Below are positions 16,960-23,401 of a stretch of 23,401 nucleotides of DNA, piece by piece (within the stretch, counting starts at the first letter, position 1; every line of letters starts with the position of its first letter). Location: positions 1-23,401 of the forward strand of contig CAXMRP010000131.1 of assembly GCA_964196155.1 (NCBI GenBank). The letters run 5' to 3'. The translations under genes were made by a program, and so were the position numbers. This DNA is from CAXMRP01 sp964196155. GTDB lineage: Bacteria > Pseudomonadota > Alphaproteobacteria > Rhizobiales > Afifellaceae. Under the pieces are notes generated by a model. That model was not told the DNA's origin. It worked only from the letters and a program-made list of their open reading frames with translations, and made no database searches.

Positions 16960-18140
16960 GCGCACAACAACCGGCATCACCGGAACCATCCACACCATCC
17001 GATGCGGCGCTTGCCCCGGCACTGCTCAACGCCCTGCCGCATCCAATTCTCGACATTGCCCCTGATGGCCACATCGCCGCCGCCAATCAGGCCGCCGAGC
17101 AGTTTTTCCAGACCAGCGCGGCGGTGTTGATCCGTCATGGCATCGACCGGTTCATTCCCTTCGGCAGTCCGCTGTTCGGCCTGATCGACCAGACCCGCGC
17201 GCGTGGGTCGGCGGTTACCGAATACCGGGTCGATATCGGCACCCCGCGCACCGGCATGGAGCGGATCGTCGATATTTATGGCGCGCCGGTGCCCGAACGG
17301 CCCGGCCATGTGGTGATCATGTTTCTCGCCCGCACCGTCACCGAAAAGATCGACCGCCAGCTGACTCATCGCGGCGCGGCGCGCAGCGTCAACGGTTTGG
17401 CCGCCATGCTGGCCCACGAAATCCGCAATCCGCTGGCCGGCATTCGCGGCGCCGCCCAGCTGATCGAGGCATCCGTCAGCGCCGACGATCAGGTGCTGAC
17501 CCGGCTGATCCGCGATGAAACCGACCGCATCGTCGATCTCGTTGACCGCATGGACGTGTTTTCCGATGAACGACCGGTCGACCGCACCCGGGTCAATATT
17601 CACGCCATTCTTGATCGGGTGAAAATGCTGGCCGAAAGCGGTCTGGCGGCATCGGCAACCATTTTGATCGACTATGATCCCTCGCTGCCCGCCATGTATG
17701 CCAATGGCGATCAGCTTCTTCAGGTCTTCATCAATCTGGTCAAGAATGCCGCCGAGGCTATCGAAGGCCGGGCCGATGCAACAATTACGCTGCGCACCGC
17801 CTACCGGCCCGGCATCCGGCTCTCCACCCCCGGCAGCCCCACCAGGGTCAGCCTGCCGCTGGAATTTTCAGTGATCGACAACGGCCCCGGCGTTACCGAC
17901 GAATTGCGGCCCTATATGTTTGACCCCTTCGTGACCTCCAAGGGCAATGGCACCGGGCTCGGACTGGCGCTGGTCGCCAAGATCATCGGCGATCACGGCG
18001 GCATCGTCGAGTGCGACAGCAAGCCGGGCCGGACCGCCTTTCGCATTTTGATGCCGGCCTATGATGCCGACCGTTCCTACCGGGACGGTGCCAGCGCTGA
18101 AGGAACCGATAACCCTGAACACGACACGGTGTCCGCATGA
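16956..18140 (+). CDS. ntrB: Nitrogen sensor histidine kinase NtrB
   Basis: This 394-residue cytosolic kinase/phosphatase controls NtrC in response to nitrogen status through PII protein. A PAS domain lies at about 22-125 (LNALPHPILDIAPDGHIAAANQ). The dimerisation/phosphotransfer helix contains AMLAHEIRNPLAGIRGAAQL with H154. The ATPase domain has VFINLVKNAAEAIE (N box), VIDNGPGV (G1) and TSKGNGTGLGLAL (G2). There is no membrane segment, which separates it from NtrY. It overlaps dusB and ntrC by four bases at each end, so dusB-ntrB-ntrC is one coupled unit. The start is fixed by the overlap with dusB. Confidence 0.96.
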   Translation: MSAQQPASPEPSTPSDAALAPALLNALPHPILDIAPDGHIAAANQAAEQFFQTSAAVLIRHGIDRFIPFGSPLFGLIDQTRARGSAVTEYRVDIGTPRTGMERIVDIYGAPVPERPGHVVIMFLARTVTEKIDRQLTHRGAARSVNGLAAMLAHEIRNPLAGIRGAAQLIEASVSADDQVLTRLIRDETDRIVDLVDRMDVFSDERPVDRTRVNIHAILDRVKMLAESGLAASATILIDYDPSLPAMYANGDQLLQVFINLVKNAAEAIEGRADATITLRTAYRPGIRLSTPGSPTRVSLPLEFSVIDNGPGVTDELRPYMFDPFVTSKGNGTGLGLALVAKIIGDHGGIVECDSKPGRTAFRILMPAYDADRSYRDGASAEGTDNPEHDTVSA

Positions 18141-19582
18141 GCGGGGGAACCATCCTTGTCGCCGATGATGACGGCGCTATCCGCACCGTGCTCAATCAGG
18201 CCCTGTCGCGCGCCGGCTATGATGTCCGCCTGACGCCGAACGCCGCCACCTTGTGGCGCTGGGTTCAGGACGGGGTTGGCGATCTTGTCGTCACCGATGT
18301 CTTCATGCCGGACGAAAACGCCTTCGATCTGTTGCCGCGCATCAAGCGGGCGCGCCCTGATCTGCCTATTGTCGTGATGAGTGCCCAGAACACGCTGATG
18401 ACCGCCATCCGCGCCTCGGATGCCGGCGCTTATGATTATCTGCCCAAGCCGTTCGACCTGAAGGAACTGGTCCGCATAATTGAACGCGCGCTGGCCGAGC
18501 CGCGTGGCGGCACCCTCAAAACGGACAACCAGGATGGCGGCGAGGACATGCCGCTGGTCGGCCGCTCGCCGGCGATGCAGGATGTCTACCGGGTGCTGGC
18601 CCGGCTGATGCAGACGGACTTGACGGTAATGATCAGCGGCCAGTCCGGCACCGGCAAGGAACTGGTTGCCCGCGCCCTCCATGATTACGGTAAGCGCAAG
18701 AATGGCCCTTTTGTCGCCGTCAACATGGCGGCCATTCCCCGCGACCTGATTGAATCAGAATTGTTCGGCCATGAGCGCGGCGCCTTTACCGGGGCGCTCG
18801 CCCGCTCTTCCGGCCGCTTCGAGCAGGCCGACGGCGGCACCTTGTTTCTGGACGAGATCGGCGACATGCCGATGGATGCTCAGACCCGGTTGCTGCGCGT
18901 ACTGCAACAGGGTGAGTACACCACCATTGGCGGGCGCACGCCGATCCGCACTGACATTCGCATCGTCGCCGCCACCAACAAGGATCTCGCCCACCTGATC
19001 CGCCAGGGTCAGTTCCGCGAGGATCTTTATTTCCGCATCAATGTCGTACCGATTCGCCTGCCGCCGCTGGCCGCCCGGGTCGAGGATATTCCCGACCTGG
19101 TTCGCCACTTCCTGTCCCGCGCCGGGCACGAGGGACTGCCGCCCAAATCGATCGACAATGACGCGCTGGATGTGATGAAGCGCCATGCCTGGCCCGGCAA
19201 CGTGCGGGAGCTGGAAAATCTCGTGCGCCGGCTGTTGGCGCTTTATCCACAGGAAACCATCACTGCCGGCCTGGTTGAAGACGAACTGGCCCATGCCGCG
19301 CCGCCCGAACCGACGCAAACCCAAGCCGGCAACGATGATCTGTCGGGGTCTGTCGATCGCTATCTTGTCAATTATTTCAGCCAGTTCGGCGAAAACCTGC
19401 CACCACCGGGCCTGCATAACCGCATTGTGCGCGAAGTCGAGGCACCGCTGATCAGCGCTGCGCTGGCCGCCACCCGGGGCAATCAGATCAGGGCGGCTGA
19501 ACTGCTGGGACTTAATCGCAACACCTTGCGCAAGAAGATCCGCGATTTGCAAATACCGGTTGTGCGTGGCGACCGCCACTAA
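18137..19582 (+). CDS. ntrC: Nitrogen regulatory response regulator NtrC (sigma-54 activator)
   Basis: This 481-residue protein activates sigma-54 promoters for nitrogen assimilation when phosphorylated by NtrB. The receiver domain has the acidic pocket D10-D12, the phosphoacceptor D54 (VVTDVFMP) and the conserved lysine in LPKPFD. The AAA+ domain shows Walker A GQSGTGKE near 168-175 and the sigma-54 contact loop GAFTGA at 215-220. Further on it has Walker B LFLDEIGDMP and AWPGNVRELENLV. A Fis-type helix-turn-helix closes the protein (AAELLGLNRNTLRKKIRDL). All functional motifs are intact, in contrast to NtrX. The ATG overlaps the ntrB stop (ATGA at 18137-18140). A gap of 109 bases separates it from ntrY. 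Confidence 0.97.
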   Translation: MSGGTILVADDDGAIRTVLNQALSRAGYDVRLTPNAATLWRWVQDGVGDLVVTDVFMPDENAFDLLPRIKRARPDLPIVVMSAQNTLMTAIRASDAGAYDYLPKPFDLKELVRIIERALAEPRGGTLKTDNQDGGEDMPLVGRSPAMQDVYRVLARLMQTDLTVMISGQSGTGKELVARALHDYGKRKNGPFVAVNMAAIPRDLIESELFGHERGAFTGALARSSGRFEQADGGTLFLDEIGDMPMDAQTRLLRVLQQGEYTTIGGRTPIRTDIRIVAATNKDLAHLIRQGQFREDLYFRINVVPIRLPPLAARVEDIPDLVRHFLSRAGHEGLPPKSIDNDALDVMKRHAWPGNVRELENLVRRLLALYPQETITAGLVEDELAHAAPPEPTQTQAGNDDLSGSVDRYLVNYFSQFGENLPPPGLHNRIVREVEAPLISAALAATRGNQIRAAELLGLNRNTLRKKIRDLQIPVVRGDRH

Positions 19583-19620
19583 ACGGGCATAATTGCCGCA
19601 GATTATCCCGATTGCGTGAC

Positions 19621-19642
19621 TATTTCATCACGGCTGTTGCAA
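19621..19642 (+). promoter_or_regulatory. Element shared with the dusB upstream region (copy 2, before ntrYX)
   Basis: TATTTCATCAC (19621-19631) followed by GCTGTTGCAA (19633-19642) repeats the block found before dusB. Just after it, TGTTGCAATGTTGCAT (19635-19650) is a direct repeat of TGTTGCAW and contains CAA-TG-TTG. It sits 50-71 bases before the ntrY start, in the ntrC-ntrY gap, so ntrYX probably has its own promoter. The role is inferred from the duplication. Confidence 0.5.
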
Positions 19643-19691
19643 TGTTGCATCGCTGTTGTCAGTTTGTCACGGTGGACTATGGCAAAATGGC

Positions 19692-22088
19692 ATGACTGCG
19701 GCTGCTGATATTCAACCCGATGGTGACGTGAGGCAGGGACAATCGTCCTTCCGCGACCGCATGGTCCGCTTTGCCGGCCTGGCGATGGTGCTGATCGCAC
19801 TGGCCACGGCTGCCTATTCGTTTTTCGTACTGACCGGCCAGACCCAGATCGATCCCTCGCCCGAGGTGGTGCGCACTGCCGGCATCGTCAACGGCGTCGT
19901 TGTCTTCTTTCTGATCCTGATCATTGGCTACGAGATTTACCGCTTGATCGAGGCGCGGCGGCGGCGGCGCGCCGCTTCGCGGCTTCATGTGCGCATCGTC
20001 GCACTATTTTCCATCATCGCCGCGCTGCCGGCGATCCTGACCGCGGTGATTGCCTCCATTACCCTCGACAAGGGTCTGGACCGCTGGTTTTCCGAACGCA
20101 CCGCCAACATCGTCAACACATCGCGCAGTGTCGCCCAGGCCTATGTCGACGAACACACCCGCATCATCGCCCTCGACCTTGTGTCGGTGGCCGGCGAGTT
20201 CAACCGGGTCACCCCTAATATCGAGAGCAACAATTCAGCGATCACCGCCTTCCTGACCAATCAGGGCAATCTGCGCGGCCTGTCGGCGATCTGGCTGATC
20301 CGCGCCGACCGCTCGGTTATTCTGAAAGGCGACACGCCTTCGAATTTGGAAGTGCCGTCGCCGCCGGCAAGCATATTCCAGGATCTCTCCGACGATGAGC
20401 CCTCGCTGATATCACCGGGCGGAACCAACCTTGTCGGCGGTGTCATCAAGCTGACCAGTTTTGACAATGTTTACCTGTACATGGTCCGGCCGATCGATCC
20501 CAAGGTATCGCGCTATGTCCGGCTGACCGACGAAAACGCCGATGAATACAAACAACTGGAAGAAAATCGCTTCGGGGTGCAGGTGGCGTTCGCCATCCTG
20601 TTTGTCGGCATGGCGCTGGTGGTGCTGTTGTCGGCGATATGGATCGGTCTGGGCTTTGCCGACCGGCTGGTTGAACCGATCAGACAGTTGATTTCGGCGG
20701 CCGGCGAGATTTCCGCCGGCAATCTCGATGTGCAGGTGCCGACGCGCCGCTCGACCGGCGATCTGGCTCTGCTGGCCGAAACCTTCAACACCATGAGTTC
20801 GCAGCTAAAGACCCAGCGCAACGAGTTGCTGAGCACCAATGAGGAACTGACCGAGCGCCGGCGCTTTATCGAGGCCATGTTGTCGGGGGTTTCGGCCGGC
20901 GTCATCGGCCTGGACGCCAACAACAACATCACCCTGGCCAATCGTTCGGCGATCGAGGCGCTCGGCCTTTCCGAAACCGATATTTCCGGAAAGTCGATCC
21001 AGGCAGTGCTGCCCGATATCTCCGAACTGGTCGATCAGGCCGGCCAGAGCTGGCGCTCCGAAAGCCGCGGTCAGATCCGCTTCATGCGCGAGGGCGACCA
21101 GCGCACCCTCAATGTGCAGATTACCCGCGAAAGCGCCGCCGGTGGTGGCGACGGGCTGGTGGTGACCCTCGACGACATCACCGATCTGGTCGGCGCCCAG
21201 CGGCGCTCCGCATGGGCCGATGTGGCACGCCGCATCGCCCATGAAATCAAGAACCCGCTGACCCCGATCCAGCTGTCCGCCGAGCGCCTGCGCCGCCGTT
21301 ATACCCCCAGGATTCCCGACGACGACCGCAAGGTGTTTGACCAGTGCACCGAAACCATCGTCCGCCAGGTTGGCGACATCCGGCGCATGGTCGACGAGTT
21401 TTCATCCTTCGCCCGCATGCCCAAGCCGGTCATGGAGGTTCGCGACCTGGGCGATGTCGTCAAGGAAGCGGTATTCCTGCAGGAAGTCGGCAATCCCGAT
21501 ATCCATTTCAAACTCGACCTGCCCGGTGCGCCGGCGCGCGCGCCGGTCGACCACCGGCTGGTCACCCAGGCCATGACCAACATCGTCAAGAACGCCACCG
21601 AGGCGATCGAGGCGGTGCCCAAATCAGCCCGCGGCGATGGCCAGATCCTGATCCGGGTGCGCGAGGAAGAGGCCCAGGTCATTGTCGAGGTTGAGGACAA
21701 TGGCAAGGGTTTGCCGACGGCTGGCCGCGACAGCCTTCTGGAGCCCTATATGACGACCCGGGAAAAAGGCACTGGCCTCGGTCTGGCGATCGTCCAGAAA
21801 ATCATGGAAGAGCATGAGGGCACCATCGCGCTTCTGGACCGGCAGGCCGGCGAGACCGGACAGACCGGTGCCTGCGTCCGGCTGGCATTTCCGAAAAATC
21901 CCGGCCACGACGGTAAGCAAGCCATCCAACCGCCTGCCGACAAGGATGCGAATATCACCAGTGCCGGCGCGCCCGCGACCGCCGAACAAGACCCCGCCGA
22001 ACCAGACCCCAATGAACAAGATGATGACCAAATAACCGGTTCCGCGCCGCAATCCGGTTCTAATACCAAGCCAGAAACGATATCATAA
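19692..22088 (+). CDS. ntrY: Membrane sensor histidine kinase NtrY
   Basis: This 798-residue kinase acts on NtrX in nitrogen, redox and envelope signalling in alphaproteobacteria. The N-terminal part has several membrane segments, including FAGLAMVLIALATAAYSFFV, GVVVFFLILIIGYEIY and a pair flanking an extracytoplasmic region. The last segment is VAFAILFVGMALVVLLSAIWIG. A HAMP domain follows (FADRLVEPIRQLISAAGEIS), then a PAS domain near 390-480. The kinase core has ARRIAHEIKNPLTPIQLSAE with H517, NIVKNATEAIE, VEDNGKGLP and TREKGTGLGLAI. A polar acidic C-terminal tail is probably disordered. The frame reaches a TTG at 19656; the ATG at 19692 is the better start because it leaves a normal N-terminus. 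ntrX starts 19 bases after its stop. Confidence 0.95.
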   Translation: MTAAADIQPDGDVRQGQSSFRDRMVRFAGLAMVLIALATAAYSFFVLTGQTQIDPSPEVVRTAGIVNGVVVFFLILIIGYEIYRLIEARRRRRAASRLHVRIVALFSIIAALPAILTAVIASITLDKGLDRWFSERTANIVNTSRSVAQAYVDEHTRIIALDLVSVAGEFNRVTPNIESNNSAITAFLTNQGNLRGLSAIWLIRADRSVILKGDTPSNLEVPSPPASIFQDLSDDEPSLISPGGTNLVGGVIKLTSFDNVYLYMVRPIDPKVSRYVRLTDENADEYKQLEENRFGVQVAFAILFVGMALVVLLSAIWIGLGFADRLVEPIRQLISAAGEISAGNLDVQVPTRRSTGDLALLAETFNTMSSQLKTQRNELLSTNEELTERRRFIEAMLSGVSAGVIGLDANNNITLANRSAIEALGLSETDISGKSIQAVLPDISELVDQAGQSWRSESRGQIRFMREGDQRTLNVQITRESAAGGGDGLVVTLDDITDLVGAQRRSAWADVARRIAHEIKNPLTPIQLSAERLRRRYTPRIPDDDRKVFDQCTETIVRQVGDIRRMVDEFSSFARMPKPVMEVRDLGDVVKEAVFLQEVGNPDIHFKLDLPGAPARAPVDHRLVTQAMTNIVKNATEAIEAVPKSARGDGQILIRVREEEAQVIVEVEDNGKGLPTAGRDSLLEPYMTTREKGTGLGLAIVQKIMEEHEGTIALLDRQAGETGQTGACVRLAFPKNPGHDGKQAIQPPADKDANITSAGAPATAEQDPAEPDPNEQDDDQITGSAPQSGSNTKPETIS

Positions 22089-22107
22089 GCGTATAGGACA
22101 ACAGCGT

Positions 22108-23401
22108 ATGCCAGCCGATATTCTAGTTGTAGATGATGAAGCCGATATCCGCGATATCGTCGCCGGAATCCTTGAGGACGAGGGTCACGAGACCCGCACT
22201 GCCTTTGACAGCGATAGCGCGCTGGAAGTGATCGCCGCCCGCCGGCCGGCCTTGTGTTTTCTCGATATCTGGCTTCAGGGCAGCCGGCTCGACGGGTTGG
22301 CGTTGCTGGACGAAATCCGCAAGCAGCATCCCGACATGCCAGTGGTCATCATTTCCGGCCACGGCAATATCGAAACCGCGGTCTCGGCAATCAAGCGCGG
22401 CGCTTACGATTACATCGAAAAACCATTCAAGGCCGACCGGCTGGTGCTGGTCGCCGAGCGGGCGCTGGAAGCATCGAGTTTGCGTCGCGAAGTTGCCCAA
22501 CTCAAACAATTGACCGGCAATGCCAACGAAATGGTCGGTGAATCGCCAGCCATGAACCAGTTGCGCCAGATCATCGGGCGCATTTCTTCGACCAACAGCC
22601 GGGTGATGATCCTCGGGCCCTCTGGCTCCGGCAAGGAACAGACCGCGCGCGCCATCCACACCGGCTCGCGGCGTGCCGACGGGCCGTTTGTGGTACTCAA
22701 TGCCGCCGCCATTACCCCCGAGCGCATGGAAACCGAACTGTTCGGCACCGAAACCCTGAACGGCCAGGGCCGCAAGGTGGGCGCGCTGGAAGAAGCCCAT
22801 GGCGGGACGCTTTATCTCGATGAAGTGGCCGACATGCCCCAGGAGACCCAGAACAAGATCCTGCGGGTGCTGGTCGACCAGATGTTCGAGCGGGTCGGCG
22901 GCTCGACCCGGGTCAGGGTCGATGTGCGGGTCCTGTCCTCAACCGCCCGCGATCTGGAAAAGGAGATCAGCGAGGGCAAGTTTCGCGAAGATCTCTTTCA
23001 CCGCTTGAGTGTCGTGCCATTGCGAGTGCCAGCACTGGCCGAGCGCCGCGAAGACATCCCGCTGCTGGCCCGTCACTTCCTGCGCATGCTCCGCTCTCAA
23101 CACCCGGCGGTCGAGGGCATCACGGACGCGGCGATGAAGCTCCTCATCGAGTACGACTGGCCCGGGAACATCCGGGAGTTACAGGGGCTGATGGAGCGGC
23201 TGACGGTCCTGCGCCAGTCGGGCTGGATCGACGAAGACGACATTCCCGCCCCGATCACCACAATAAACGTGACGAAAGCGAGTGTCCCGGTCACCGCCAA
23301 AGCGCCTGTCGGAGAACCAAGCCAAGGAATCATTCCCATCAGATTGCAGCCCAAGACAAACAAAAACATGGTCCAGAGAAGTGGCACAAAACGATCGGCA
23401 T
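22108..23401 (+). CDS. ntrX: Response regulator NtrX, 3' part doubtful (open at window end, probable chimera)
   Basis: This protein is the partner of NtrY. The receiver domain has the phosphoacceptor D53 (LCFLDIWLQG) and IEKPFKAD. The AAA+ domain has Walker A GPSGSGKE (170-177), Walker B TLYLDEVADMP and FREDLFHRLSVVPLRVPAL. The GAFTGA loop is absent; ELFGTETLNGQGRKVGALEEA takes its place, as in known alphaproteobacterial NtrX, so it should not act as a normal sigma-54 activator. Up to about residue 318 (REDIP, base 23064) it reads as a rhizobial NtrX. From there to about 23,240 the protein still looks like a sigma-54 activator (WPGNIRELQ), but wording and codon use change. After about 23,245 the frame is nonsense and opposes an atpB fragment. 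There is no Fis domain and no stop. The start ATG at 22108 follows AGGA. Confidence 0.85.
   Translation, partial: MPADILVVDDEADIRDIVAGILEDEGHETRTAFDSDSALEVIAARRPALCFLDIWLQGSRLDGLALLDEIRKQHPDMPVVIISGHGNIETAVSAIKRGAYDYIEKPFKADRLVLVAERALEASSLRREVAQLKQLTGNANEMVGESPAMNQLRQIIGRISSTNSRVMILGPSGSGKEQTARAIHTGSRRADGPFVVLNAAAITPERMETELFGTETLNGQGRKVGALEEAHGGTLYLDEVADMPQETQNKILRVLVDQMFERVGGSTRVRVDVRVLSSTARDLEKEISEGKFREDLFHRLSVVPLRVPALAERREDIPLLARHFLRMLRSQHPAVEGITDAAMKLLIEYDWPGNIRELQGLMERLTVLRQSGWIDEDDIPAPITTINVTKASVPVTAKAPVGEPSQGIIPIRLQPKTNKNMVQRSGTKRSA
23241..23401 (-). CDS. atpB: AtpB (F0 ATP synthase subunit a) fragment, probably foreign to this contig
   Basis: On the minus strand, entering from the right edge, the frame reads ADRFVPLLWTMFLFVLGC, then NLMGMIPWLGSPTGALAVTG, then TLAFVTFIVVIGAGM. 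It stops resembling AtpB at 23241, where it runs into SSSSIQPDW, the antisense of the ntrX frame. NLMGMIPWLGSPTGALAVTG is the conserved membrane region of F0 subunit a, which forms the proton path of ATP synthase. The wording recalls planctomycete-type AtpB rather than alphaproteobacterial AtpB, and the DNA is visibly less GC-rich than the rest of the window. About 53 residues are present with both ends missing. It has no plausible relation to ntrX and is best read as a misjoined end. Confidence 0.75.

Noticed and set aside
19583..19691. Sigma-54 promoter (GG-N10-GC) before ntrY
   Set aside because: No TGGCAC-N5-TTGCA arrangement with correct -24/-12 spacing could be placed; the TTGCA words belong to the repeated block instead.

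Overview
The window is a 23.4 kb piece of chromosome from an alphaproteobacterium, most likely of the order Hyphomicrobiales (Rhizobiales). The evidence is a fused ispDF gene, an IalB-family secreted protein, the linked dusB-ntrB-ntrC-ntrY-ntrX cluster, GC-rich codon use dominated by GCC/GGC/CTG, and an intergenic palindrome at 5929-5999 of a type I recall as common in rhizobial genomes. No mobile element, RNA gene, CRISPR array or prophage gene was found. No gene-free stretch exceeds about 260 bases.

Left part (1-7.8 kb). The 3' two thirds of mfd (transcription-repair coupling factor) enters from the left and converges on a two-gene minus-strand unit: a YejA-like periplasmic peptide-binding protein followed by a FrnE-type DsbA oxidoreductase. 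A hairpin spans both stop codons of the convergent pair. Divergent from the binding protein is ialB, closed by a clear intrinsic terminator. Next come the palindromic repeat, hspQ (minus) and a structured 180-base gap. Then follows a divergent pair, an NAD(P)-binding reductase (minus) and a TetR regulator (plus), with two matching 17-19 bp palindromic operators between them.

Middle part (7.9-15.7 kb). lpdA, a small GlsB/YeaQ-type membrane protein and lipA form a lipoate-dependent dehydrogenase group. lipA overlaps a P-loop NTPase gene, which is followed by a ratA/COQ10-like START-domain gene. A large gene for a membrane protein fused to a spermidine synthase-like domain comes next. Convergent to it are pncC (cinA C-terminal type) and ispDF, whose start and stop codons overlap.

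Right part (15.9-23.4 kb). dusB, ntrB and ntrC are joined by ATGA overlaps, and ntrY and ntrX follow on the same strand. This is the usual alphaproteobacterial nitrogen and redox sensing block: NtrB-NtrC is the cytosolic pair, NtrY-NtrX the membrane pair. A shared sequence block precedes both dusB and ntrY.

The last 150-340 bases look wrong for this chromosome. After about 23,245 the minus strand encodes a piece of an F0 ATP synthase subunit a (AtpB) unlike that of alphaproteobacteria, and the ntrX frame becomes nonsense. The most likely reading is an assembly chimera at the contig end. I did not find a convincing new biological system; the best regulatory leads are the paired TetR operators and the duplicated element of the ntr cluster.
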